A stretch of 64,000 nucleotides of DNA, taken from positions 1 through 64,000 of the forward strand of contig JAFUAF010000010.1 in NCBI GenBank assembly GCA_017460805.1, in the 5' to 3' direction. Both the position numbers and the translations under genes were made by a program. Positions 52,893-61,664 of this stretch are shown here, piece by piece (position 1 is the first letter of the stretch; every line of letters begins with the position of its first letter). The notes below the pieces were generated by a model. That model saw nothing but the letters and a program-made list of their open reading frames with translations, ran no database searches and was not told where the DNA came from. Source of the DNA: Bacillota bacterium. GTDB taxonomy: Bacteria; Bacillota; Clostridia; Lachnospirales; CAG-274.

Positions 52893-53088
52893 AATCAATA
52901 TCCTGAAATGTGCGCCAGCCATAATTTTTGAACCTACATGACACAAAAGGGATTCCTATAAACCATATCTGATGCCGGGCCTCAAGCTAATTCCCTTTGG
53001 GCGGAGGAGGGCAGATGTGTGGGTGCGGTTGCCCACCTATCTTTGATAGGTGTCAAAAAATGGCAGCGGCATTTCGGGTTTTTTTATT
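52893..53088 (+). ncRNA. ssrS: Candidate 6S RNA
   Basis: A long imperfect hairpin of about 190 bases. The closing stem pairs CCTGAAATG (52902-52910) with CATTTCGGG (53070-53078) and the following GC-x-x-GCCA with TGGCAGC, then ends in TTTTTTTATTTTT. Inner arms include CCTACAT with ATGTGTGG and AAAGGGA with TCCCTTT, leaving open regions that mimic a melted promoter. Such size, shape and end sequence are as expected for 6S RNA, which binds the housekeeping RNA polymerase in stationary phase. I recognise it by pattern; a covariance search would settle it. recJ begins 16 bases after its T-run. Confidence 0.7.
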
Positions 53089-53103
53089 TTTAGGAAACAA
53101 CGT

Positions 53104-54864
53104 ATGAAGTGGAATATATTGCAAAAACCGATAAACACCGATAAAACAGCTGCCGATAACGGGATATCCCCGATAAGTGCAGCTGTTCTTTTGAACCGCG
53201 GTTTTTCCGATAAAAAAACAATAGATGAGTTTCTGAACACTTCGTCCAAAAACCTGTCCGATGCGTTTTTGATAAACGATTTTGAAAAAGCTCTTGCAAT
53301 TTTATCGGATGCGCTTGATAAAAAAGAAAAAATCTATATTTACGGCGATTATGACGCAGACGGCGTTATGTCTACGGTCATTTTATACCGCGGACTAAAA
53401 ACACTTGGCGCCGATGTGCATTTTTATGTGCCCCACCGCGTACACGACGGCTATGGACTCAACCCCGCCGCCGTTGAAAAAATACACGACGAGGGCTGCA
53501 AACTCCTTGTTACCTGCGACAACGGCATAGCATCACTTAATGAGATAAGACTTGCAAAAGAACTTGGCATGAGGACAGTTATTCTCGACCATCATGAACC
53601 CATTGTCGAAAACGAAATTCAAAAACTTCCTCCCGCCGATGCCGTAGTTGACTGCAAACGTCACGACAGCACCTACCCTTTCCGTGAAATGTGTGCAGGC
53701 GGACTTTGCTACCGTTTTATAAAGGAATTCTACAAATATATAAATCAACCTTTCCGCCTTGACCGCGAGCTTGTAACTTTTGCGGGCATAGCGACGGTCT
53801 GCGACATGGTGCCGCTTGTCAGTGACAACCGCATACTTGCCAAAAATGCCATTTATCTGCTTAATCACGACATCAGAAATCCCGGACTTTCTGCGCTTGT
53901 CACCCGGCTTGAAAAGCCCGGCACAACAATAGGCGATTATGAGATAGGCTTTCACATCGGCCCGTCCATAAACGCGATCGGCAGACTTGAGGCCGCTTCG
54001 GAAGCCGTTAAGCTTTTTATAAGTGAAGATAAAGACGAAATATCGGAGTATTCAAAACTCCTCTATAATAAAAATAACGAACGAAAACAGATAACACGTT
54101 CCGCAGAGGAACGCATAACAAAAACCGTCGATGACTCCATGCCCGTGCTTGTTCTGTACGACCCCGACACACACGAAAGTGTCGCAGGACTTATCGCAGG
54201 CCATATCAAAGAAAAATTCTGCCGCCCCACCCTTGTTATAACCAAAGGCGAGGAAGGCTGCAAAGGCTCGGGACGTTCGGTCGAGGGGTATAATATGTTT
54301 GAAAATCTGTCGGCTTTTCGTGAGCTTTTCACAAAATTCGGCGGACATACCATGGCTGTCGGCTTTTCTCTTCCTTATGAAAATATAGATAAGCTCAGGA
54401 CAGCACTCAACGAAGCCTGCCCGCTTAAAATTTCCGATATGGAGCCAAGCATACGCCTTGAATACGAAATACCGCTCGATCTTGTTTCTCTCGACCTTAT
54501 CAAAGAGCTTTCAATACTCGAGCCTTTCGGCATGAAAAATGAAAGACCGCTTTTTTATACCTTAGGCGCAAATATCAGTTCGATACGTTTTGTGGGTGCG
54601 GACAAAAACATTCCACAGCTTACTTTTTCAGCCTCGTCAAACAAACAGATCCGAAGCGTATTTTTCGGCGGCGCAGAAAAAATAAAACAACTGCTTGAAC
54701 AAAATATGAAAGCCGAATATATAAAACCGCTTGAAAACGGCAACACACTTAGGATAAACCTTAGCGCCGATATTGCATATACACTTAATATCAATACATA
54801 TAACGGCGTTGACTATCCTCAGCTCAATATTATAGATATAAAAAATAACGGAGCGCAGTTTTAA
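53104..54864 (+). CDS. recJ: Single-stranded-DNA-specific exonuclease RecJ
   Basis: A 586-residue 5'-3' exonuclease of the DHH family. Motifs: IYGDYDADGVMSTVILYRGL (motif I), ILDHHEP (the DHH motif), and DAVVDCKRHDSTYPF; then the DHHA1 part with SGRSVEGYNMFENL and KFGGHTMAVGFSL, and a C-terminal OB-like domain. The ATG at 53104 has AGGAAA upstream; the frame opens at 53050 but would start inside the RNA gene. It probably depends on the RNA promoter by readthrough or on an unseen promoter in the RNA. Confidence 0.94.
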   Translation: MKWNILQKPINTDKTAADNGISPISAAVLLNRGFSDKKTIDEFLNTSSKNLSDAFLINDFEKALAILSDALDKKEKIYIYGDYDADGVMSTVILYRGLKTLGADVHFYVPHRVHDGYGLNPAAVEKIHDEGCKLLVTCDNGIASLNEIRLAKELGMRTVILDHHEPIVENEIQKLPPADAVVDCKRHDSTYPFREMCAGGLCYRFIKEFYKYINQPFRLDRELVTFAGIATVCDMVPLVSDNRILAKNAIYLLNHDIRNPGLSALVTRLEKPGTTIGDYEIGFHIGPSINAIGRLEAASEAVKLFISEDKDEISEYSKLLYNKNNERKQITRSAEERITKTVDDSMPVLVLYDPDTHESVAGLIAGHIKEKFCRPTLVITKGEEGCKGSGRSVEGYNMFENLSAFRELFTKFGGHTMAVGFSLPYENIDKLRTALNEACPLKISDMEPSIRLEYEIPLDLVSLDLIKELSILEPFGMKNERPLFYTLGANISSIRFVGADKNIPQLTFSASSNKQIRSVFFGGAEKIKQLLEQNMKAEYIKPLENGNTLRINLSADIAYTLNINTYNGVDYPQLNIIDIKNNGAQF

Positions 54865-54884
54865 ACCACGCTCCGTCTTTTGTT
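54848..54884 (+). terminator. Terminator after recJ
   Basis: ACGGAGCG (54848-54855) pairs with CGCTCCGT (54869-54876) followed by CTTTTGTT. The recJ stop codon lies in the loop. Confidence 0.8.
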
Positions 54885-54924
54885 ATGTTTGTGTTAAATA
54901 TCGACCACGATCAACCTCAAAGAT

Positions 54925-55040
54925 AGATGCAGACAATTGCACAGCAATTGGCTTTCGGATATGCCCAAAGTTGTGATCCCTGCCGACAAAAAAACTTGTC
55001 GGCGCAAGCCCCGCCGTTCGGCTTATTTATATCACTTTTC
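54925..55040. repeat. Cluster of short inverted repeats after recJ
   Basis: CAATTGC-ACA-GCAATTG, then GCCGACAA with TTGTCGGC (about 54983-55004, loop AAAAAC), then GCCG-TTC-GGC. No T-run follows either way, so plain termination is not supported. It may be a short repetitive element; its copies would have to be sought elsewhere in the genome. Confidence 0.4.
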
Positions 55041-55058
55041 CCCTGCCGTTAAAAAACA

Positions 55059-55577
55059 TTATTTTTCTCTGAATCTCAGTCTGCCGAGCACACCGCTTTT
55101 ATCAAGCACCGCGATCAGCGCCGCCGCTATCACTATGCCCGTTCCCGTCTGCATAATATTCCCCGGCAAACGTATCAGCGCATATTCAAGGTCATACATC
55201 GGTATTTTTATCAAGGTATATAAAAGTACCTGCACCGCTCCGCCGACTATCGCACCCGGAAGCCAGCCCCACTTTTTATCATTGAATATTTTATAAGTGA
55301 AAACACCCATTATTACCGCCATTATCGCCTTAATAAAAAACGTAGGCAAAATATAATGGGTATAGCCGCCAAGCGCATCCGCAAGCGCCGCACCAATACC
55401 GCCCGCAAATGCACCCCTGCGCGTTCCGAGCAGCATTACCGCAATAAAAATCATGCAGTCGCCCAAATGGGTATATCCACCCGGCGCAGGGATTTTAAAA
55501 AAGAATGTCATCACAAATACAAGCGCCGCGGCTATGGAAGTAACGGTAATATCTTTTGTTGTAAAATTTCGATCCAT
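55059..55577 (-). CDS. ECF transporter S component
   Basis: A 172-residue membrane protein with about six helices, the substrate-binding subunit of an energy-coupling-factor vitamin importer. Features: an N-terminal ITVTSIAAALVFVMTFFFKIP helix, GGYTHLGDCMIFIAVMLLGTRRGAFAGGIGAALADALGG (the usual helix 2-3 region of this superfamily), and YILPTFFIKAIMAVIMG. Ligand is unknown; pantothenate, pyridoxine-like or queuosine-precursor groups have similar openings. The ATG at 55577 has GGGGGA upstream. No riboswitch lies before it: the neighbour ends 21 bases away, and no ECF ATPase is in the window. Confidence 0.85.
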   Translation of the reverse strand: MDRNFTTKDITVTSIAAALVFVMTFFFKIPAPGGYTHLGDCMIFIAVMLLGTRRGAFAGGIGAALADALGGYTHYILPTFFIKAIMAVIMGVFTYKIFNDKKWGWLPGAIVGGAVQVLLYTLIKIPMYDLEYALIRLPGNIMQTGTGIVIAAALIAVLDKSGVLGRLRFREK

Positions 55578-55598
55578 ATGCAAAAATTCCCCCGATTT

Positions 55599-56906
55599 TT
55601 ATCTGCATCGTCTTTCGCGCGTATTGTTTGCGGAAATACAAGCCGCAATCAAAATCATGTAAATATTCATATCAACTCCGTCACGCACCTCAAGCGAAAG
55701 TTTTGCGGGCATATATCCGCCGCTTGGCGTAACAGCCGCCGTCACATCCGCAACGGGCGTGCCGTCCAGCTTATATATCCTTGTAAATGCCGTATTTCCG
55801 TGTACATAGAAATCCAGACCCTCAATTTCATAATCCGCACTTCTTGGATTAGCCACCAGTTTACGTCTTACACTGAAAGGATGCGCGCCGTAAACATTTA
55901 CCTTAAAACTTTCCATATCAATGGGATCGTATTTTATTTCCGCTATTGATTCGCCGTCCGGTGTTTCCACATCATACGCATTGTTATTTACGGCATGACG
56001 ATGAACATGATAAATCAGCATACCGTAATCATTTTTTACCGTTATCGACGGAATACCGCCCATCACAGAAAAGCTCTCACGTTCCACCAGGATCCTGCGC
56101 GGAAGATCTGCGGCTGCAAGTTCCATACCGTACCCAACCGGTTTTTGAGTAACCCCCCTTGCATTATCCTGCACAAATTTGTCCTTTGCTCTGAGCGCAT
56201 AACGCACAGCCGTTACCGAAAATCCTATCGGAATAATAAATGTAAGCGCATATATAACAGATCTGCCATGAACAAAAGCCATAACCAGATTATACGCAGA
56301 TGCTATACCTATCCACGCAAATATCATAATTATAACCTTAAACAGAATATCCATGATCCTGCCGAACGAATTTGTCTGTGTCTTGACCTGCTGTCCGGTC
56401 GAAATGACACCGCGCTGTTTTATCTCCTCCGCTTCTTCACGAGTAACCTTGCAAAGAGTTTTAACAGCACCGAAACTTTCCTTTATCTCTGCAATACACA
56501 TATCGCCCTCGTTTATCGTTCCGTCATCTTCGACCACTATTTTATAAACGCCCGAAGACGAAGCCGCCGTTTCTTCATTTTCCGCCACACAAAATTCCAT
56601 TCTTGCCTTACCCTGTGCCACAACATTTTTATATGTTACCTCGCCCAGATACATTTTAGGTCTTTGCAGAAAAACGGAATAAAGAATATAGACACCGACA
56701 ACGCCCAAAAAACCTGTTATCAGCAGTTCTACAAAATGCTCTGCAGCTACTCTCGCAAAATTCAGCGCCGAAAAATTGCCGCTCAGTTCTCCCATACATA
56801 TCCATATTACCAACGCAAAAGCTCCTATGAACACCAACCCCACTATAATTGATATTATAGGCGAAGCGGTATCCGATGTGTTTGATTTTAAAACCTTATA
56901 TCTCAT
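55599..56906 (-). CDS. Membrane protein with a C-terminal LURP-one/Tubby-like domain
   Basis: A 435-residue protein. Two membrane segments near residues 15-37 and 55-80, a soluble beta-rich part (about 85-175), two more membrane segments (about 185-240), and a C-terminal part (about 265-435) with strands of the type YDVETPDGESIAEIKYD, YEIEGLDFYVHGNTAFTRIYKLDG and a last hydrophobic helix MNIYMILIAACIS. That ending is what LURP-one-related (Tubby C-like) proteins show, where the helix is buried in a beta barrel. The ATG at 56906 is backed by GAGGT; the frame to 56951 has no site. Role unknown. Confidence 0.7.
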   Translation of the reverse strand: MRYKVLKSNTSDTASPIISIIVGLVFIGAFALVIWICMGELSGNFSALNFARVAAEHFVELLITGFLGVVGVYILYSVFLQRPKMYLGEVTYKNVVAQGKARMEFCVAENEETAASSSGVYKIVVEDDGTINEGDMCIAEIKESFGAVKTLCKVTREEAEEIKQRGVISTGQQVKTQTNSFGRIMDILFKVIIMIFAWIGIASAYNLVMAFVHGRSVIYALTFIIPIGFSVTAVRYALRAKDKFVQDNARGVTQKPVGYGMELAAADLPRRILVERESFSVMGGIPSITVKNDYGMLIYHVHRHAVNNNAYDVETPDGESIAEIKYDPIDMESFKVNVYGAHPFSVRRKLVANPRSADYEIEGLDFYVHGNTAFTRIYKLDGTPVADVTAAVTPSGGYMPAKLSLEVRDGVDMNIYMILIAACISANNTRERRCR

Positions 56907-57008
56907 ATAAACTACCTCTGTAATATATATTGTTGTATAACAGTATATCACAATCCACTCGGTATTTCCATAGTAAAATAAAATTTTTTCATATTGATTC
57001 GATGTTCA

Positions 57009-57548
57009 TTATTCTTTCTCGTTCTTTAATACAAACTGTTCATTATTTATTATTACTTTCTCAATAAAATCCTTGACTTCCTGCTTAAACGCCGCAAAAT
57101 TCTGCGGATGATTGACCCAATAAAGAGGGCAAAGCTTCCCCGTTACGTCATAGTGACGTATAATATCTTTCAGCGGGTCAAGCCCATACCTTACACAAAT
57201 ATCTGCACATAACTCCGTCAGGCTCTGTCTTGTTTTTTCGGTAAACTTCCCGTCATCTTTTGGGTGACAGTTCTCAATGCTTATCGAATAGGCATTTGCC
57301 TCATTCGTACAATACGCCCATTCATTCTCGGGCACACATTGAATTATCTCGCCTTTCAGCCCCACTATGTAATGACTCGAAGCATACCCATGCTTTCCGT
57401 CTTTCAGACTCTCAAAATAGTTCCTGTTGCCCTCTGCACTGCTGCCCGCATTCCCAACATAATGAACCGCGATTTTTGTAACTCTTTTAAGCGGTATCTG
57501 CGGTCTGGAATAATTATTCGGTGTCAGCAGCATCTTTGTTATCATCAT
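57009..57548 (-). CDS. N-acetylmuramoyl-L-alanine amidase (phage endolysin)
   Basis: A 179-residue amidase_2-type zinc enzyme that cuts the bond between muramic acid and the stem peptide. AVHYVGNAG has the first zinc His, SSHYIVGLKGEIIQCVPENEWAYC the usual core, SISIENCHP, and IIRHYDVTGKLCPLYW the second His and the Cys ligand. No wall-binding domain is attached; the short Lys/Glu tail is too small for one. GGAGAC and GCGGA lie before the ATG. It overlaps the holin gene by 35 bases, the normal lysis-cassette order. Confidence 0.92.
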   Translation of the reverse strand: MMITKMLLTPNNYSRPQIPLKRVTKIAVHYVGNAGSSAEGNRNYFESLKDGKHGYASSHYIVGLKGEIIQCVPENEWAYCTNEANAYSISIENCHPKDDGKFTEKTRQSLTELCADICVRYGLDPLKDIIRHYDVTGKLCPLYWVNHPQNFAAFKQEVKDFIEKVIINNEQFVLKNEKE

Positions 57549-57963
57549 TTCCGCCGTCTCCTTTCTTTCTCAAAATGTCGATCGCCTGCATAAGTACTTC
57601 CGGTATCGGCACACCCATAGCTGCGGCATTTTCGATTATGCTTATCGTTTCGTTTGTAATAAATCCTATGACCGCAGCATCTTTAATAAAAGATGAGCCT
57701 ATCACAATATCCAGCCTGCAAGCCATAAGCACAATAAGCATAATAACACCCTTTTTGCAAAGCCCCTTAAACCCTGCCTTGCTGTCCAGTGCCCCGTTTT
57801 CGGACTTTTGGCTTTTATGAAAAAACGCCGCCACAGCAAATCCCGTCACATAGTCGATTATCATAAAAATGACAAGTGTTGTCAGTGCCGCATCCCAGCC
57901 GCCGTAAACTTTCGCTATCATAGCCCCGACGATCCCAACCGCCGTACACAAAGATTCTTTCAT
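57514..57963 (-). CDS. Phage holin, toxin-secretion/lysis type (holin family 4)
   Basis: A 149-residue small membrane protein. Residues about 22-45 (WDAALTTLVIFMIIDYVTGFAVAAF) are the signature first helix of this holin family, followed by KSENGALDSKAGFKGLCKKGVIMLIVLMA and a third hydrophobic stretch. A charged Asp/Asn-rich tail ends it. Holins open the membrane to let the endolysin reach the wall. Members also serve secretion of clostridial toxins. The ribosome site is AAGGAGCG. Confidence 0.9.
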   Translation of the reverse strand: MKESLCTAVGIVGAMIAKVYGGWDAALTTLVIFMIIDYVTGFAVAAFFHKSQKSENGALDSKAGFKGLCKKGVIMLIVLMACRLDIVIGSSFIKDAAVIGFITNETISIIENAAAMGVPIPEVLMQAIDILRKKGDGGNDDNKDAADTE

Positions 57964-57976
57964 ACATTCACGCTCC

Positions 57977-58738
57977 TTATTCCATTGGCGGGCTGCTTTT
58001 TATTTTTAAAAACGCATCTTGCGCACCGCCATTTGTAAACACCATACATCCCGCGGTATCCCGCCATGCTCCGTTTTGCATTATCTTCACAACATCTCCG
58101 TTCTGTCTTATCGGCACATACCCCACAGGCCACGGGTACCCATCATTCTGCCCGTCCAGTTTCCATACGCCGAAGTTTTTGGGATAGCCGTTCTTGTCCT
58201 TTTCAAATTCCTCAAACTCAACCGCATCATACCCAACTATACGCGGATATCCGTCATTCTGCCCGTCAACGACCCAAATCGGAGCATAGCTTATATCTAA
58301 AATACACTCCGTTTCAAACATATCCCAGTCGGTCGTGCTTTTCATATAAAAATATCCAAACGGCATTGCAAAGCCCGTATAATAGTACCTTGTACGGTAT
58401 GTATAAACTGCGTTGCCCACAGCACTTGCGCCAATACCAAAGACCCTCAAGACAAGCACACTGCCTTCATTGACCGATACCTGTACGTCAAAGCTTTGGA
58501 AAAATTTTGTCTGTTGCGGAGCATCGGCATCCAATACCCTGCTTGTCGTATGCACGACCACACCGTCCACAGATACTTCCAACCCAATCGTGCGCTCATT
58601 TGCCCCGAATTTCCACAGCGGAATCTTTACACCATTTATCACAGCATCCGTTGTGAAATTTATTGTCGTCCATGATTGACCGTTGGCATCGCCGGTTCGT
58701 CCGCCATCAGGGGAAACATGATATTCTTCTGTTATCAT
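57977..58738 (-). CDS. Phage tail-tip or fibre-associated protein with NDGYP repeats
   Basis: A 253-residue protein of unknown exact role. Residues 1-145 form a jelly-roll-like beta region (TINFTTDAVINGVKIPLW, RTIGLEVSVDGVVV). Two copies of W-x-x-DGQNDGYP (about 158-170 and 195-207), each followed by VGY, match the short repeat often found with GLUG domains in surface adhesins and tail fibres. The end is a small domain with NGAWRDTAGCMVFTNGGA. It lies between a fibre gene and the holin, so a receptor-binding or fibre-tip role is inferred. Confidence 0.65.
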   Translation of the reverse strand: MITEEYHVSPDGGRTGDANGQSWTTINFTTDAVINGVKIPLWKFGANERTIGLEVSVDGVVVHTTSRVLDADAPQQTKFFQSFDVQVSVNEGSVLVLRVFGIGASAVGNAVYTYRTRYYYTGFAMPFGYFYMKSTTDWDMFETECILDISYAPIWVVDGQNDGYPRIVGYDAVEFEEFEKDKNGYPKNFGVWKLDGQNDGYPWPVGYVPIRQNGDVVKIMQNGAWRDTAGCMVFTNGGAQDAFLKIKSSPPME

Positions 58739-58750
58739 ATTATCACCGCC

Positions 58751-59635
58751 TTAAATCGCAAGCCCATGCTCGTGCAGCCACTGCCCGTCCTGCAAATCGG
58801 TCGTCGGCGCACCCGTTACGGCTCCCGGAGGTGTAAATCCGCCCTCAGCCGCTAATGTGCTGTCATAATAAACGTTATTATATGTCGCACGGCTTTCCCA
58901 TCTTGTTCCGCTTCCGGACCCAAATATCAAAATACAGTTGTGCAACGGCGAATCATAAGACCCAACCATTATACGTCCGTTTGACTTTACATTACCTTTA
59001 AACTCGCAGTTGACAAATACTTCAAAAGAACCACCCAGCGGCATCGCATAGTCCACCGTAGCGACAACTTCGGCATTTATCATACAGTTGTATACATAAT
59101 TCACACTACCTGATAAACCGTTTCTTCCTATTCCGCATACAACACCGCCTTTGAGTATACCCGCAACACTACACATCGTGACCGTTGCTCCATACCCTCT
59201 ACTAAAAAGCCCGCAGGCATCATAGTTCAAGTCAGTATTTAAACACTCTATTTGTCCCGAAATATGTACATTGTCAATATTACCGTATAGATAAAGCACG
59301 CATCCTGCCGCGGATGAATTACTTCCCGTAACCGTCACAAACACATTCGTAAGCTTCAGATTTTTTACACTGCCGTATAAAGTGCCGAAAAATCCCCAGT
59401 TACCATTGCCCGAATAGAAAATATTATCAACTTTGTGCCCCTGTCCGTCAAAATTAACGTACCAAGTACCCGTACAGCCTGCCCAGTTATACGGGTTGTC
59501 GTACTCTTTAAGATCCGCAAAATCCAGATCGGCAGTCAGAACTGCATCAAGATATTCACTTGATGTGCCCCGTCCGTATTCTCCGCCCGAAAATGCGACC
59601 AATTTTTCTATCGTATCTATTTCAATTACTGCCAT
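58751..59635 (-). CDS. Phage fibre-like protein with GLUG-type beta-helix
   Basis: A 294-residue protein. The opening IDTIEKLVAFSGGEY-GR plus YLDAVLTADLDFADL and WYVNFDGQGHKVDNIFYSG-GNWGFFG is the GLUG beta-helix start familiar from IgA-peptidase-like adhesins. The middle repeats strands of the type VKNLKLTNVFV and VTMCSVAG. It ends TTDLQDGQWLHEHGLAI. AAGGGAGTG lies before the ATG, in the end of the gene upstream. Position among tail genes indicates a fibre or appendage; a host-surface binding role is inferred. Confidence 0.7.
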   Translation of the reverse strand: MAVIEIDTIEKLVAFSGGEYGRGTSSEYLDAVLTADLDFADLKEYDNPYNWAGCTGTWYVNFDGQGHKVDNIFYSGNGNWGFFGTLYGSVKNLKLTNVFVTVTGSNSSAAGCVLYLYGNIDNVHISGQIECLNTDLNYDACGLFSRGYGATVTMCSVAGILKGGVVCGIGRNGLSGSVNYVYNCMINAEVVATVDYAMPLGGSFEVFVNCEFKGNVKSNGRIMVGSYDSPLHNCILIFGSGSGTRWESRATYNNVYYDSTLAAEGGFTPPGAVTGAPTTDLQDGQWLHEHGLAI

Positions 59636-59639
59636 TTCA

Positions 59640-60629
59640 TCACTCCCTTATTACCGCAACACTACCCTCGGGCATATTCTCCGCATCCGCCTCGGCTTCT
59701 TCCTCCGTCGCGTACACCTTGAATATCACATCCTCAAACTCGTTCCCCGCATACTTCTTGTATACCTTGACCCCGTTTGAGTTCTCTTTGAATTTAAACC
59801 CGTATTCATCGCCCGAAGCGTTGTAAAAACTTATCTCCGCTTTTCTTCCGCCCGCCGATTTTTCTGCGCTTATGCCCAATATCTCGCTTGCCGTTCCGAC
59901 CGTTTTAAGACATCTGCACTTGTACATATCTTCGGTTTCCGCACTCATAGCCTTGTTATGTTCTTTCGGGCTTAAAGTTGTAATACCCGCCGAAAAGTCC
60001 TCCAACGAAACAAAGAAAAGCTGGCTGCCGTCTTTCGTCAGCATCTCGGTCATACCCTCTGCGATATTTGTTCTGTCCGCAGGTTCGGCAAGCTGTTTTG
60101 AATAGAATTTTATCCCGTTTCCCTCTGCTTTTATAAAGTTTCTGTAGGTCAGCTCCGTCTCATCTTCAAAAGTCTTTGCATCATTTTTCCACTTCCACCC
60201 GCTGTCCGTCATTTCAATATTCGGTATCAGAGCAAAGTCCGAAATATTTGTCTCTATGCTCTCGATAAGCACGCCCTCGGATAAAGTGTATATCAGGGGA
60301 TCATAAGCCACACTTGCGCTGACGATATACGCCGCCTTGTAGCTTTGCCATACAAAGCCCGCACCCGTTATCTCCAGCTGTATATCAAACTTTCCCGCAT
60401 ACTTCGTCTCATTTATGTCGGGTCTCCATTCCATTATAAGAGTGCTGTCTGCCGCTTTTATCTCCAACTCCGATGTGAAATTTTCCGTCTTTACCGCCGC
60501 AGCCGTTACATTTCTGTTAGGCAGTTCCGACAACGGCACATAAAAAACAAAAGTATAGGCCTTGTCGGAAAACTGCTTTACATTGTATATCGCAGGCACA
60601 GGCTGTCTGTTCGTTATCCGTATATCCAT
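59640..60629 (-). CDS. Phage tail/baseplate-associated protein, unassigned
   Basis: A 329-residue protein. Residues 1-130 are a beta-rich domain (RITNRQPVPAIYNVKQFSDKAYTFVFYVPL, FDIQLEITGAGFVWQS) resembling the immunoglobulin-like N-terminal parts of baseplate-attached proteins. The middle describes no domain I know (ISDFALIPNIEMTDSGWKWKNDAKTF). The end, VYKKYAGNEFEDVIFKVYATEEEAEAD, is Glu/Ala-rich. The ribosome site AAGGGGGCGG precedes the ATG. It connects the fibre genes and is probably part of the distal tail. Confidence 0.6.
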   Translation of the reverse strand: MDIRITNRQPVPAIYNVKQFSDKAYTFVFYVPLSELPNRNVTAAAVKTENFTSELEIKAADSTLIMEWRPDINETKYAGKFDIQLEITGAGFVWQSYKAAYIVSASVAYDPLIYTLSEGVLIESIETNISDFALIPNIEMTDSGWKWKNDAKTFEDETELTYRNFIKAEGNGIKFYSKQLAEPADRTNIAEGMTEMLTKDGSQLFFVSLEDFSAGITTLSPKEHNKAMSAETEDMYKCRCLKTVGTASEILGISAEKSAGGRKAEISFYNASGDEYGFKFKENSNGVKVYKKYAGNEFEDVIFKVYATEEEAEADAENMPEGSVAVIRE

Positions 60630-60641
60630 AGCCCCGCCCCC

Positions 60642-61664
60642 TTATATCTCATTCGGAATGATCCTGTAAGAAAGTACGGTATCGCTTTGAGCCGCCGTAT
60701 CGAGCATAAAAACAAGCCTTTTCCCGGGTATATCCAACACGGGTGTTATCACGGCACTTGTATCGCCGCTTCTTGCGGTTATCTCCGTAAAATACGAATA
60801 ATTGTCCGTATCAAACCTGTAGTCTTGGTCGCTGCCGTCGTAGGCCGCCGAAATATCCTTTACAAAATTCGTTCTACCCGCAGGGATAGTCACACTTCCG
60901 CTTCTCGGTGCAAAAGCGCTTATGTTTATATTTCCCGCACAATTTATCACACAGCCGCTGTTATATTCGTAACCTCTGTTTATGTAAGTCCTTTCGCTGC
61001 ATCTGCTTTCCGTCACCGTAAGATGATATGTAAGCTCGTTCATATTTGTATAAAAAATAAAGTTGTGCGCAGCGCTGTCCTCGCCCGTATATTCAAAATC
61101 ACAGTTCCGCACATTTATAAAAGGCACGGTCTCGGGCAAAGCATAATCGCCGTCTATCTTTATGCACGGATTATCATTCACAAAACGGCAGCTGTCAAAC
61201 AGCACGCTTTTTACCAAAGGTTTAAGGTAAACTCCCCTCGATACAAAACAGATGTTTCTGAACACCGTTCTTCCCGCACCAATAAAAAAGCTTCTGACAT
61301 CCGTTGTGATATTTACCTCGCCAAGCCCGATAAAAACTGCATCACCGTCAATATCAAGCGTATATACATCATAATCCCCCGGTGCGATATACACAGTACC
61401 GCCCGTTTCGGCCGCCCTGTCTGCCGCCGCCTGAAAGACCGTTTCGTCCCTTGCCGCGCAAATGTGATCCGCCATATTTTTAAAATCTGCCGCGCTGTTC
61501 TGCGCCGCAATAAGTATAGACTTTCTGTCCGCCTTGTCCGCTTTCAGTTTTGCCGCAAAGACCGCTGCATCCAGAATGTCCGCATTTTCGTTGAAATCGT
61601 CAACATTGTAATAATCCCCCTGTTCGGGTTTTATCAAAGAATAATTATCCGTAATTCCTGCCAT
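60642..61664 (-). CDS. Phage tail fibre with pectate-lyase-like beta-helix
   Basis: A 340-residue protein. The N-terminal 35 residues (ITDNYSLIKPEQGDYYNVDDFNENADILDAA) are the usual attachment segment of fibres in PBSX-like phages. A helical stalk leads to DETVFQAAADRAAETGGTVYIAPGDYDV (about 73-100), the start of a pectate-lyase-3-like right-handed helix, continuing to about 240 with short strands of the VLFDSCRFVND kind. The last third is beta. No catalytic pattern for a sugar depolymerase was seen. It shares one base (TAATG) with the gene upstream. Confidence 0.75.
   Translation of the reverse strand: MAGITDNYSLIKPEQGDYYNVDDFNENADILDAAVFAAKLKADKADRKSILIAAQNSAADFKNMADHICAARDETVFQAAADRAAETGGTVYIAPGDYDVYTLDIDGDAVFIGLGEVNITTDVRSFFIGAGRTVFRNICFVSRGVYLKPLVKSVLFDSCRFVNDNPCIKIDGDYALPETVPFINVRNCDFEYTGEDSAAHNFIFYTNMNELTYHLTVTESRCSERTYINRGYEYNSGCVINCAGNINISAFAPRSGSVTIPAGRTNFVKDISAAYDGSDQDYRFDTDNYSYFTEITARSGDTSAVITPVLDIPGKRLVFMLDTAAQSDTVLSYRIIPNEI

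Noticed and set aside
53050-53103. Longer recJ N-terminus starting at 53050
   Set aside because: It would begin in the 3' arm of the RNA hairpin, has no ribosome site, and adds residues not expected of RecJ. The ATG at 53104 has AGGAAA.
55246-55583. Vitamin riboswitch before the ECF transporter gene
   Set aside because: The upstream gene ends 21 bases away and nothing in that gap or just before it looks like an aptamer.
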